Source: UBA1181 sp963619325
GTDB taxonomy: Bacteria > Bacteroidota > Bacteroidia > Bacteroidales > Paludibacteraceae
Reading direction: 5' to 3'
Assembly: GCA_963619325.1 (NCBI GenBank)
Contig: CAVEVQ010000015.1
Span: 1 to 56,017, forward strand
Length of the DNA: 56,017 nt
Positions 1 to 8,236 of the stretch are shown here, one piece after another. A program made the position numbers and the translations under genes. The stretch's first letter is position 1, and each line of letters starts with the position of its first letter. The notes under the pieces are model-generated. The model made no database searches. It saw nothing but the letters and a program-made list of their open reading frames with translations, and was not told the DNA's origin.

Positions 1-33
1 GTACTGCGACCGCGGGAGAGTAGGTCGCCGCCC
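1..33 (+). rRNA. rrf: 5S rRNA, 3' end (partial)
   Basis: The first 33 nt match the conserved 3' end of bacterial 5S rRNA as found in Bacteroidales: GTACTGCG, then GGGAGAGTAGGTCGCCGCC. The rest of the gene lies before the window. A strong terminator follows directly, as expected for the end of an rRNA operon. The exact 3' end is uncertain by a few bases. Confidence 0.9.
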
Positions 34-40
34 ATTTCCA

Positions 41-77
41 GGAGGCGCGAGACGTTTGTCTCGCGCCTCCTATTTTT
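41..77 (+). terminator. rRNA operon terminator
   Basis: Perfect 13-bp GC-rich stem (41-53 with 58-70) around the loop GTTT, followed by TATTTTT. It sits 8 nt after the 5S end, so it terminates the rRNA operon. Confidence 0.93.
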
Positions 78-144
78 GTGTATATTGAATGGATTTTTTG
101 GATTATGAGAAAGTCTGAGGATTCGCAGGCACGCCTTTTTTCAC

Positions 145-152
145 TATCTTTG
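145..152 (+). promoter_or_regulatory. Possible -7 element TATCTTTG
   Basis: TATCTTTG matches the Bacteroidetes -7 consensus TAnnTTTG. I see no good TTTG -33 element about 20 nt upstream, so this is a weak call. It lies 16 nt before the short frame at 169 and could serve that frame and the MFS gene. Confidence 0.4.
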
Positions 153-168
153 CGGAGGAGCAAAACTG

Positions 169-330
169 ATGATAAAGGAGTATGATGCTGAGATGAACAT
201 GTATCGGATTGACATTCCTAACAATGAGGGGGCTTCATCCATTGTTGATGAATGACCATTGGAAATTTTTGCGTCAATTCAAGTATATGGTTATGAAGCA
301 TCTGCAAAATTGCGTCAGGATGCTGTGTAA
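169..330 (+). pseudogene. Short interrupted reading frame ahead of MFS gene
   Basis: From ATG 169 the frame runs 53 codons to TAA at 328-330 but is broken by an in-frame TGA at 253-255. The TAA overlaps the MFS ATG by one base (TAATG), which is typical of translationally coupled neighbours. A probable -7 element lies just upstream. The two halves (28 and 24 codons) read like ordinary protein but I recognise no family. It could be a decayed small gene, a 28-residue peptide, or chance. An internal start after the TGA is not obvious. Confidence 0.3.
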
Positions 331-1529
331 TGTATAAAACGATGAAAGAACTTGTTCCGAACGGGGGAATACCCAGAAGTGTCTTATTTGTAATGTCGGT
401 GATTGGCGGACTGACAGTTGCTAACCTCTATTATAACCAGCCATTGCTTGAGGCAATGCGTCAGAGTCTTAAAGCAACGGAACTTCAGGCTAACTTCATA
501 ACGTTCATCACCCAGTTGGGCTACGCACTCGGTCTCATCTTTATTGTTCCGTTGGCCGACAAAGTGTCGCGAAGGAAAATCGTGGCGGTCAATATGAGTG
601 TGGCAGTGTTTTGTTGCATAGCTATTGCATTGAGTGACAGCCTTTGGCTTGTGTGGGGTTCATCGCTTGTGTTGGGTTGTAACAGTGTAGTACCGCAGAT
701 GTTCATACCTGTGGCGAACCATTTCTCAAAGCCCGAAAACAAGTCGCGCAATATGGGCATTGTACTGACAGGATTGTTGAGTGGGGTGTTAGTCGCACGT
801 GTGCTGAGTGGCTATATCGGAGAATGGGCAGGATGGCGATCTATGTTTTGGATTGCTGCTCTAATAATGGCTGGGTGCTTCATGGTGATATTGCGTACGC
901 TGCCTGCGATGCCTTCAAGTTTCACCGGGTCGTATTGCAAATTGATGAGTTCTATCGTGAAAATCTATCAAAATTATCCGGATATACGCGTGTATGCTTT
1001 ACGGGGAGGATTGAGTTTTGGTAGTATGATGTGCATTTGGTCGTGTATGGCATTCCATCTGGCTGGCGATCCTTTCAATGCGGGAAGTGATGCTGTAGGT
1101 TTGCTTGGACTCTGCGGACTTGCAGGGGCAACGGCCGCAAGTGGAATTGGCAAATATCTACCGCGTTTCGGCATTGAACGATTCTGTTATGTCGGTACTT
1201 TTTTACAGTTCCTTGCGTGGATATTGGCTTTTACATTGGTCGACACATATATCGGACTTATTTTGGCAATCATGCTTGTGGATGTAGGAGCGCAATGTCA
1301 CCAATTGTGCAACCAGAGCGGATGTCTGGCTATGGTACCCGAAGCGACTAACCGCTGTAACACCGTGTTTATGAGCCACCTTTTTGTCGGTGGAAGTCTT
1401 GGTACGCTAAGCGCAGGTGTCGCGTGGGACAATATGGGCTGGCCAGGTGTATGTCTCGTCGGAGTAGCCTTCACTTCGTTGGGGTTCATAGTGACACTTT
1501 TGTTCAATCGCAAGAAATTTTGTTTATGA
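330..1529 (+). CDS. MFS transporter (putative exporter)
   Basis: A 399-residue inner-membrane protein with about 12 hydrophobic segments. It belongs to the major facilitator family of 'predicted arabinose efflux' type (COG2814-like). NLYYNQPLL near residues 32-40 is characteristic of that branch, and PLADKVSRRK around 74-83 is the MFS motif A loop between segments 2 and 3. Full length for the family. Expected to export a small molecule or drug by proton antiport; the substrate cannot be read from sequence. A start at residue 5 (ATG 342) is possible, but ATG 330 overlaps the preceding stop and is preferred. The next gene has its own promoter. Confidence 0.85.
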   Translation: MYKTMKELVPNGGIPRSVLFVMSVIGGLTVANLYYNQPLLEAMRQSLKATELQANFITFITQLGYALGLIFIVPLADKVSRRKIVAVNMSVAVFCCIAIALSDSLWLVWGSSLVLGCNSVVPQMFIPVANHFSKPENKSRNMGIVLTGLLSGVLVARVLSGYIGEWAGWRSMFWIAALIMAGCFMVILRTLPAMPSSFTGSYCKLMSSIVKIYQNYPDIRVYALRGGLSFGSMMCIWSCMAFHLAGDPFNAGSDAVGLLGLCGLAGATAASGIGKYLPRFGIERFCYVGTFLQFLAWILAFTLVDTYIGLILAIMLVDVGAQCHQLCNQSGCLAMVPEATNRCNTVFMSHLFVGGSLGTLSAGVAWDNMGWPGVCLVGVAFTSLGFIVTLLFNRKKFCL

Positions 1530-1705
1530 GAAAGCAATAGATTCTTGGTATTGATTCTTGCGGATTGATGACATGGATAAAAGTGTGTTGTTGTAGGAAA
1601 TCTTGTGGAATATTGAATTGATAGGTTTAGGGTTCTTTATTTGTGAAGATAAAGGTTGTTTTTCGTTGTGTCGTTTCAAAAGAAAACAATGTGAAGAAAA
1701 TGTTA

Positions 1706-1737
1706 TTTGTGATTCTTCTGAATTTGAATTATCTTAG
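1706..1737 (+). promoter_or_regulatory. Promoter of the LRR protein gene
   Basis: TTTG at 1706-1709, 20-nt spacer, then TATCTTAG at 1730-1737 (one mismatch to TAnnTTTG). It lies 19 nt before the ATG at 1756, giving a short leader. The 226-nt gap 1530-1755 holds nothing else that I can see. Confidence 0.55.
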
Positions 1738-1755
1738 GCAGTGTGATTTCTTTTT

Positions 1756-2946
1756 ATGTGGAAACTAATCGAATTTTTGAAGCGTATGAAAAGTTGTATC
1801 TTGGTGAATTTGTTATTGTTTTTGTCAGTTTTCCAGGTTTTACCCGTGCCTGTGTCAATTGATGATGTTTACTATAATTTGAATGAGACGGATAAGACGG
1901 CTTCTGTGACTTGTCACTACAAGTATGGAGACCCGACGACAGATTGGATGTATTTCACGTCCGATTCTCTTTATGTGGGTGATGTCGTGATTCCATCGGA
2001 AGTGGTTTTAAATGGTGAAACGTATACGGTAAATGAGATAGGCACGAACGCTTTCGCCGGTAGCAAACTTATGACAAGTCTTTCGCTGCCTGCAAGCGTT
2101 ACGACAATTGGCAGTGGCTCTTTTTCTCTATGCACTGCGCTCTCGTCTATTTCTGTTGACACGGAGAATCCTGTCTATCTGTCGGATAACGGCATTATGT
2201 ACAATAAGTCTCCCATCTCGATTTTTTTCGTTCCTCGTGCTTTGAAAGGTGTCGTTACTTTGTTGGATGGTTTGACGGAAGTCTCCAGCTCTGCATTTCA
2301 ATCTTGTACGTTGATTACGAGTGTTACGATTCCTAACAGCGTCACGAAAATCTGTGATGGCGCATTTGACAAGTGTACTTCTCTGACGGAGGTGGTTGTC
2401 GGGACGGGGTTAGAGGTTATTGAAAGGAATGCATTCTCTAATTGTTCTCAGTTGGAGGTGGCTGATTTTTCTGCAACAAAACTGAAATCTATTGGACACT
2501 CTGCTTTTGATGGTTGTTCGTCTTTAATGTATGCTATGTTGGGCGATTATTTAGAAACAATCGGAAACTACGCATTTTATGGAAACGCTTTGGTGGGTAT
2601 TCTTCTGCCATCAACTTTGAAAAGTATTGGCACGAAGGCTTTCTATGGATGTGTGTCTCTATATACAGTCATTAACAAAAGTGTTTTGAATGTGAAGACT
2701 GGTTCTGAAGATAATGGCTATGTAGCTTATTATGCGACAGAAGTCTCTGGTAATGAAATAGTAGAGTCTTCTGAAAAAACTTATGTTGTATATGATAAGG
2801 ATGGCATTACACTCCATAAAGTGAAAAACCGTCGCATTCAGGTGTTTGACCTTCATGGACGGTTTTTGTATAATCAAATTTGCAATGATGAAACATTGCG
2901 CTTGAATAGTAATGGACTGTATGTCAGAGTGAAAATCTCAGAGTGA
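1756..2946 (+). CDS. Secreted BspA-like leucine-rich repeat protein
   Basis: 396 residues. The N terminus has a basic start and a hydrophobic stretch (about residues 11-28) that fits a signal peptide. A start at ATG 1786 would give a tighter one. Residues ~85-315 are LRR_5/BspA-type repeats of about 23 residues, recognisable by IGxxAFxxCxxL units such as ICDGAFDKCTSL and IGHSAFDGCSSL. The C-terminal ~45 residues (VFDLHGRFLYN ... LNSNGLYVRVKIS) resemble a short Bacteroidetes T9SS-like C-terminal sorting domain, in degenerate form. The family is surface-exposed or secreted and often binds host matrix or other cells; the role here is unknown. The gene converges on the MATE gene with a 12-nt gap and no clear terminator. 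Confidence 0.8.
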   Translation: MWKLIEFLKRMKSCILVNLLLFLSVFQVLPVPVSIDDVYYNLNETDKTASVTCHYKYGDPTTDWMYFTSDSLYVGDVVIPSEVVLNGETYTVNEIGTNAFAGSKLMTSLSLPASVTTIGSGSFSLCTALSSISVDTENPVYLSDNGIMYNKSPISIFFVPRALKGVVTLLDGLTEVSSSAFQSCTLITSVTIPNSVTKICDGAFDKCTSLTEVVVGTGLEVIERNAFSNCSQLEVADFSATKLKSIGHSAFDGCSSLMYAMLGDYLETIGNYAFYGNALVGILLPSTLKSIGTKAFYGCVSLYTVINKSVLNVKTGSEDNGYVAYYATEVSGNEIVESSEKTYVVYDKDGITLHKVKNRRIQVFDLHGRFLYNQICNDETLRLNSNGLYVRVKISE

Positions 2947-2958
2947 AACAGTTGCTTT

Positions 2959-4362
2959 TTAATTGGTAGGGGAGAGGTTTGCATTCGTGTTAACCTCTTT
3001 CTTTTTGTCGTTACCTCGGATTGCAAGCATCGTGATGACCATCGCTACGAAAGTGAGAAATTCAGAAATAGGTACTGATAGCCAAAGTCCAATCTCTCCC
3101 ATAACATTCGGTATGATGATAAAGACAGGTACCAGAATGACGGCACCCCTTAATAACATGAATGAGGTGGCAATTTTCGACTTCTCAATGCTTTGATAAT
3201 AGCCAATCAAAACTAAATTGAGAGTGAAAAAGATGAAACTTAAAGAGAAGTAACTCAAACCTGTTGTGGCAAGTTCGTATGGCGCAGTTCCTGTTTTAAG
3301 GAAAAGTGAAACGACAGAAGCGTTGAAAAAGTAGCCCCAAACGGTTAATGCGAAACCACAGATGATGGCGTAGACGAGAGAAATTTTGAATGTTGAACGT
3401 ATACGTTGCCAATTGCTCTGTCCGTAGTTGTAGCTTATGATTGGTAATTGTGCTTGTGCGATGGCGCTTCCAAACATAAACACCAAAGGAAAAAGATAGC
3501 AGCAAACGCTGAAAGCCGCTACTCCATCTTCATGCAACATACTCATAAACATATTGTTACCAACAATAAGCATAAATAAGATGGCCACTTCTCCAATCGC
3601 AGTGGGAAATCCTAATTTCGTCATGTACCCGATGTTTCGGAATGTGAGTCTTATTGAAGTTGGTGATAATTTTATCTTCCTGAATTTCAAACGTTTGGAG
3701 TAGAAAATCATATAGATGAACACTAAGATTGACTCTACTCCTAACGATATGCTTGTTGCAAAAGCCGCTCCCATTAATCCCCATTGCAGTGGAAATACGA
3801 ATACACAATCTAATACGGAATTAAGGAATGCCCCGACAAAACTTAACATCATTGCGAAATTCGGTGAACCATCCAATCTTACGACAAAGATTCCAACAAA
3901 GACGAAAAGGTTGAATATTGGTACTATGCAGGCCCAACGCATATACTCAACGATGAGGGGGGAGAGTGTTTCTGATCCTCCAAATAGATATCCTAACTCT
4001 TCTGCAAATACGAGAATTGCTAACGTGATGGGTATTAAGATTAAAAGAGGAACGAAAAAGGCTTGCGTTACGTTGATGTTGGCGGCTTTTTCGTTGTTTT
4101 GTGATAGATGTACTGCCGCAACAATGGAAACTCCTGTTGCAAAAAGTAATCCTATCGCACTGGCAATCAAATAGATGGGAGCTGCTACATTTACGGCTGC
4201 AAGTGCGTTACTTCCAACTCCTTGTCCGACTACAATACCATCAATGATGTTAAACGCACTTGTGAACACTAATCCTAAAAGAGTGGGTACGAACAACTTA
4301 ACAAAAAGTTTTTTGACGTTGCTCTTGCCAAAGTCAATGCTGTCTCTGTTTAGATTTTTCAT
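2959..4362 (-). CDS. MATE family efflux transporter
   Basis: 467 residues, about 12 membrane segments, two homologous halves: the usual MATE (multidrug and toxin extrusion) length and layout. The N-terminal pattern PTLLGLVFTSAFNIIDGIVVGQGVG and the following NALAAVN are typical of the MepA/DinF-like branch. Expected to extrude cationic drugs or metabolites using Na+ or H+; the substrate is unknown. It starts 27 nt after the DUF3137 gene, so it is probably the last gene of the lemA-DUF3137-MATE run. It ends tail-to-tail with the LRR gene. Confidence 0.88.
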   Translation of the reverse strand: MKNLNRDSIDFGKSNVKKLFVKLFVPTLLGLVFTSAFNIIDGIVVGQGVGSNALAAVNVAAPIYLIASAIGLLFATGVSIVAAVHLSQNNEKAANINVTQAFFVPLLILIPITLAILVFAEELGYLFGGSETLSPLIVEYMRWACIVPIFNLFVFVGIFVVRLDGSPNFAMMLSFVGAFLNSVLDCVFVFPLQWGLMGAAFATSISLGVESILVFIYMIFYSKRLKFRKIKLSPTSIRLTFRNIGYMTKLGFPTAIGEVAILFMLIVGNNMFMSMLHEDGVAAFSVCCYLFPLVFMFGSAIAQAQLPIISYNYGQSNWQRIRSTFKISLVYAIICGFALTVWGYFFNASVVSLFLKTGTAPYELATTGLSYFSLSFIFFTLNLVLIGYYQSIEKSKIATSFMLLRGAVILVPVFIIIPNVMGEIGLWLSVPISEFLTFVAMVITMLAIRGNDKKKEVNTNANLSPTN

Positions 4363-4389
4363 ATCAATTCTTCTTTTTTTAGTATATTT

Positions 4390-6123
4390 CTATCTCTCAA
4401 CCCAACAATGATGTCTATCTGTAAATTTGTCAATGTCTGTTGTGTAGCTTGTTTCCTCTTTCTTGTCGCATATCGTAACATTTGTGTTTTGTGTTACTTC
4501 GTTATATTCCACCCATTCAACGGGGATGGAGTGTCTTTTCCCATCTCCTCCCATCACACTCGCCCAATGGGTATATTTTGTGCCGGAAAATCCGTGCGAG
4601 GTAACTATAACCTGCGATTTCCCGTCTTCTAAATCTTTGACAAGTTGGGTTTTCAGAATGTGGTCTGTTACACATTTTGCGTGGTCGAAGACTTTTCCTA
4701 ATCGGTTGGATAGCATCTCCCATTCCCATTGGCTTGATTGTTTCTTGCTATTGCTGTATATTGTTTTTCTTGTTCGATATTGCTGATAGAGAGGAATGCA
4801 GAGAAGTGGAGCCATCGCAAAATAGACAGCTCGAAAATATTCTTGGTTCCATGTCAGGAAATTTTCCTTACATTGCTCATAATCATAGTTTTGAAAATGT
4901 TCTGCTCTGATGTCAAGTGAGAGTCCTTGCAAGTGTTTTGGGTTGATGTAGTTGATTTTCTTACGTTTCCGAAATGAAAAATCACCTCCGAAACCATCCG
5001 TCTTATCTTTCAATAATTCTATCATCTGCACTTGCGCTAAAGGTGTGAACAACAGTCGAAATTCAACCTCGTTGTCTCTGTTTTTTGTCTCAAAATAGAC
5101 TTCGAATTTCTCGTTGTTCATCATTGTGTAGTCAGAGTCGTCGGTGAGGTCTTGTGAAAATTTTTTCAATTCTTTTGCTTTGGACTTATATTTCATTTTT
5201 GAAAAAAAACCATCGTTTGTGGCTAAATCAGACGCTTCCCGGTCGAACGAAAGGTTTGGGGCTGCCTCGTTTCCATAGATGACGTAGGTGTCGTTGTTGA
5301 AGTAGGGGTAGGGAGCCGTGTAGGTCGCCGTGAGTGTTTGAGAACGGGTTACAGCGTGCCTGCGTCCTTGACTATCTGTCTCATACTCCGTCCAATAGAT
5401 GGTTTTATGCCCTTCGTATGTCTTTTTTCCCCATCGGAAAATTTTCTTTTTGACAAAAACAAACGGATTGCCGTTGATTTGTCCGCTTTGTGCGCATATA
5501 ACAGACGAGTAGCCGTCCGTCTCGTCAACATAACCGAAATCGTCTCGCAATTCTGCCAACCTATCGCGCGTGCAATAGGGGTCGAACTCCAATTTGGGGA
5601 CGGTTCTTCCTATCAGTTTCAAGGGAATGTCGTCGCCAAACAACTGGTTCAGACTCTCCATCTGTTGGTAGGCCACCTCCTTCTTCTCGTTTATCTCAGT
5701 GTCTAATTTCTGTATTGCCGCTTCCATTTCTCGAATCTTCTTTGTCAAAGGACCAAAGACTAAGTAGAAAAAAAATACGGAGATCAATAGTATGGCGATG
5801 TTAATCAGGTTGAATTTTGCATCTTCTATTCCAAAATTGTCTAAATACTGAATATGGTAGGCAAAATAGAGCACCAAAAATGAGATACCTGCCAATCCTA
5901 GTAAGAAAAGTCCTCCTCTCCATGCCGATGTTTTGTTCTGCTTGCTGCTTTGGTTGTCTCGTTTAAACTGAAGCACGTTAATGGCTTGGCAGATTTTTTT
6001 ATTGGCGACTTTGTCAACGCTGGATTTTTGCGCTAACTCATCGAACAAGTTTTCTGCGTTTTTCTTAAACTCCTCTTTATAGATATTGTGGTAGCTCTCT
6101 GTTGGGTTGTAGATGGTTTCCAT
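4390..6123 (-). CDS. DUF3137 domain membrane protein
   Basis: 577 residues. A soluble N-terminal ~65 residues is followed by two membrane segments (about 70-90 and 105-125), a short coiled region (~130-155) and a large cytoplasmic or peripheral C-terminal part. The pattern, and its place next to lemA, fits the DUF3137 family, which I recall as a frequent lemA neighbour in Bacteroidetes. Function unknown. An 8-A run occurs in the coding strand complement near 5200 but the frame is intact. A hairpin lies between lemA and this gene, so expression may be lower than that of lemA. Confidence 0.75.
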   Translation of the reverse strand: METIYNPTESYHNIYKEEFKKNAENLFDELAQKSSVDKVANKKICQAINVLQFKRDNQSSKQNKTSAWRGGLFLLGLAGISFLVLYFAYHIQYLDNFGIEDAKFNLINIAILLISVFFFYLVFGPLTKKIREMEAAIQKLDTEINEKKEVAYQQMESLNQLFGDDIPLKLIGRTVPKLEFDPYCTRDRLAELRDDFGYVDETDGYSSVICAQSGQINGNPFVFVKKKIFRWGKKTYEGHKTIYWTEYETDSQGRRHAVTRSQTLTATYTAPYPYFNNDTYVIYGNEAAPNLSFDREASDLATNDGFFSKMKYKSKAKELKKFSQDLTDDSDYTMMNNEKFEVYFETKNRDNEVEFRLLFTPLAQVQMIELLKDKTDGFGGDFSFRKRKKINYINPKHLQGLSLDIRAEHFQNYDYEQCKENFLTWNQEYFRAVYFAMAPLLCIPLYQQYRTRKTIYSNSKKQSSQWEWEMLSNRLGKVFDHAKCVTDHILKTQLVKDLEDGKSQVIVTSHGFSGTKYTHWASVMGGDGKRHSIPVEWVEYNEVTQNTNVTICDKKEETSYTTDIDKFTDRHHCWVER

Positions 6124-6159
6124 ATTGCGCTATTCTTCGGTGAAAACAAACGAAAAACG

Positions 6160-6185
6160 GACTGTGCAAAAAGGTTTGCACAGTC
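6160..6185 (-). terminator. Hairpin terminator or attenuator after lemA
   Basis: Perfect 11-bp stem GACTGTGCAAA / TTTGCACAGTC with a 4-nt loop. On the minus strand it is followed by CGTTTTTCGTTTG, a T-rich tail. It lies between the lemA stop and the DUF3137 start, so it may trim or reduce transcription into DUF3137-MATE. Confidence 0.65.
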
Positions 6186-6214
6186 TTTATGATACTCAAT
6201 CAACTATATGTTGA

Positions 6215-6880
6215 TTAGAAGAATACTTCACGGGCGCGTGCTTTTGTGGATGAAGATGCCGTGAACGGAATACGAGTGGTGTAGCCTGCGCGTGCTGCGA
6301 CGATTTGCTTGGTAGGCCAGTCGAAAATGTCGCGGTTCCATTGTGCTACTGTGTCGTTGTAGAGCGAACGTGCGGCTGTGATCTCACGTTGTAGATAATC
6401 GTTTTGCTGCATGGCGTCGGCAATGGCTTTGTGTGCCTTCAAATCTGGGTAAGCCTCTACCTGCGGAAACAACCTTCCGAAACCTCCGTCAATGCTTTTT
6501 GATACGGCGTTTCTGTCTTCCTCCGAGAGGTGTCCGCCACTGCGAAGAGCAGCGACACTCTTCATCACATCCTTGTCTAATTCAATAGCCTCGCGAAGCA
6601 GAGGAGCAACGTTTTGCAAAATCTGCACTCTCTGTTCCAGAAGATTGTCTATGTTTGATGCATCTGCCTGAATTTTCTGTTGTAATTGCTGCAAATAGTT
6701 CTTCGCTTTTACTTTTTTGTACTGAAAAATCAATCCGGGAATGATTCCGCACACCCAGAGAGCAACCTCGAAAATCGTAGAACCAACCCCTATCTCTGCC
6801 GGAATACGCTTTTCAATTACATTGATGTCTCTCCCCTCATTGTTTACAGGGCCGTTCATTTCATCTAACTCGTTTGCCAT
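6215..6880 (-). CDS. lemA: LemA family protein
   Basis: 221 residues. One membrane segment at about 31-53, then a long helical region with the family's N-terminal helix pattern (NYLQQLQQKIQ ... IDNLLEQRVQILQNV). LemA proteins are membrane-anchored four-helix-like proteins of unclear function. The pairing with DUF3137 downstream supports the call. The C terminus ends in a Ser/Thr-rich, Arg-rich tail. The gene starts 32 nt after the thioesterase stop, so it may be read from the ilv operon. Confidence 0.82.
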   Translation of the reverse strand: MANELDEMNGPVNNEGRDINVIEKRIPAEIGVGSTIFEVALWVCGIIPGLIFQYKKVKAKNYLQQLQQKIQADASNIDNLLEQRVQILQNVAPLLREAIELDKDVMKSVAALRSGGHLSEEDRNAVSKSIDGGFGRLFPQVEAYPDLKAHKAIADAMQQNDYLQREITAARSLYNDTVAQWNRDIFDWPTKQIVAARAGYTTRIPFTASSSTKARAREVFF

Positions 6881-6912
6881 AGCTTATTTGTTTTTAAAAT
6901 TTATGTATAATT

Positions 6913-7656
6913 TTATTTTCCTTCTCCTTCTCCTGAAAATAAGATCCTGCTTTTGCAGACAACCTTTTTTTCGTTGTTCTCTAAGATGACAACGAACTCT
7001 GTCTCTGAAATTTCTGTTTTGCGAATTTTGATTGTTTCGCCAAAGAAACATTCATCTATGAACTCAATCTCGAATCTGTGAATGTCCCGCTTGCTGAACT
7101 CGTGCAGTGTGAATACGTCTAAAATGTGTTCCACATACTTTGCACTGTTCAGATGTTGGTTGATGTCCACATCACTGTATTTCACAGTAAAGACGCTCTC
7201 TTCATACTCGTCTGGAACGGCAATCTTTCCTGCTTTCTCTATCGGACAATCAATGTCTGCCAGATAAGGTTCGATTCCTATGCCTACGAGATTTAATGGT
7301 TTCCTCGTCGTTGTGTCGATCATTGCCCATATCGTGCGTGCGTAGCCGATAATGTTGCCGTCTTCTTTTTTGATGGCAAAGTTACGCAGGGTAAAAGTCC
7401 TCATCAGACTTTCAACCCACGTTTCAAATACTATCTTATCGTCGGTTTGAGGAAATTCTTTCAACTCCAACGCCAAACGTGAAAGTACCCATGTGTGTCC
7501 TTCCTCGTTTAGTCGCGATATGCCAAACCCTCGTCTGTTGGCGTGTGTGCCTGCCACATTCAGTAGGTTGTTGATAATCAGAGACATTGTCATTTTGCCT
7601 CTGAAATCTACCTCGAAAGGTTGTGTTGTGAGTTGAAGTTTTTCGACAAATTCCAT
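6913..7656 (-). CDS. Acyl-ACP thioesterase
   Basis: 247 residues with the double hot-dog layout of bacterial FatA/FatB-type acyl-ACP thioesterases (PF01643). The motif DINQHLNSAKY gives the catalytic Asn166 and His168 of the C-terminal hot dog. It hydrolyses acyl-ACP to free fatty acid in the cytoplasm. It starts 13 nt after ilvN and is co-directional with the ilv genes. I recall the same ilvD-ilvB-ilvN-thioesterase order in Bacteroides, where ilvC comes next; here lemA follows instead. The link with branched-chain amino acid synthesis suggests a role with branched-chain acyl groups (inference). Confidence 0.88.
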   Translation of the reverse strand: MEFVEKLQLTTQPFEVDFRGKMTMSLIINNLLNVAGTHANRRGFGISRLNEEGHTWVLSRLALELKEFPQTDDKIVFETWVESLMRTFTLRNFAIKKEDGNIIGYARTIWAMIDTTTRKPLNLVGIGIEPYLADIDCPIEKAGKIAVPDEYEESVFTVKYSDVDINQHLNSAKYVEHILDVFTLHEFSKRDIHRFEIEFIDECFFGETIKIRKTEISETEFVVILENNEKKVVCKSRILFSGEGEGK

Positions 7657-7669
7657 CTGACGATAATTT

Positions 7670-8224
7670 TTACTTGTTTTTGTTTCTGGCTTCCAACTTC
7701 TCTAACATATCTGAAAGCCTTTCTATCTTCGACTTGTTGATGGCGATTCTTCCTGAACGAATGAACTGAAGAACCGTCAACTTTGAACTCAATTCGCTAA
7801 ACAATCCTTGTGTCTCGTCGTAGTGTCCGGTTTTCTCCAATACGATGCAGTTTTCGGTCATTTCAAGGATTCGTATGTTGTATTTACGAATTAACTCTTC
7901 AACAGAACCCAACTTCAAAAACTGGTCGGTTGCCACTTTGTAGAGTGCAATCTCTTGATATACAAGTTCATCGTCTGTATTGTAGAAGGCTTTGATGATG
8001 TCTACTCGCTTGTCTATCTGTTTTACGACTTTTTCGATTGTGTCATCGTTTGAAAAAGTGGTTACCGTGAACTTGTGTATTCCACTCAATGCGGAGGGTG
8101 ATACAGAAAGCGTCTCAATATTCAGTCCTCTTCGTGTGAAAACGTTGCTGATCTGATTTAACAGTCCAACGTGGTTCTCAGAGAAGATGGTTACCGTGAA
8201 TAATTTTTTATCTTGTTGATCCAT
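7670..8224 (-). CDS. ilvN: Acetolactate synthase small (regulatory) subunit
   Basis: 184 residues. N-terminal ACT domain (about 5-78; FTVTIFSENHVGLLNQIS), where valine binds in this family, then the ALS_ss C-terminal domain. It activates the IlvB catalytic subunit and confers feedback inhibition. It starts 13 nt after ilvB, as expected for stoichiometric expression. Length is normal for the long IlvH/IlvN type. Confidence 0.93.
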   Translation of the reverse strand: MDQQDKKLFTVTIFSENHVGLLNQISNVFTRRGLNIETLSVSPSALSGIHKFTVTTFSNDDTIEKVVKQIDKRVDIIKAFYNTDDELVYQEIALYKVATDQFLKLGSVEELIRKYNIRILEMTENCIVLEKTGHYDETQGLFSELSSKLTVLQFIRSGRIAINKSKIERLSDMLEKLEARNKNK

Positions 8225-8236
8225 GGGCTTCTTCCG

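Noticed and set aside
253..255. In-frame TGA as a selenocysteine codon
   Set aside because: The short frame matches no selenoprotein, has no redox motif, and no SECIS-like hairpin follows directly.
2041..2700. Tandem DNA repeats in the LRR gene
   Set aside because: The repeats are clear in protein but diverged in DNA, so they are ordinary leucine-rich repeats, not a recent tandem array.
3716..4174. Plus-strand ORF of 152 codons inside the MATE gene
   Set aside because: Antisense to a well-supported gene, low-complexity composition and no family resemblance; the same holds for the other long antisense frames.
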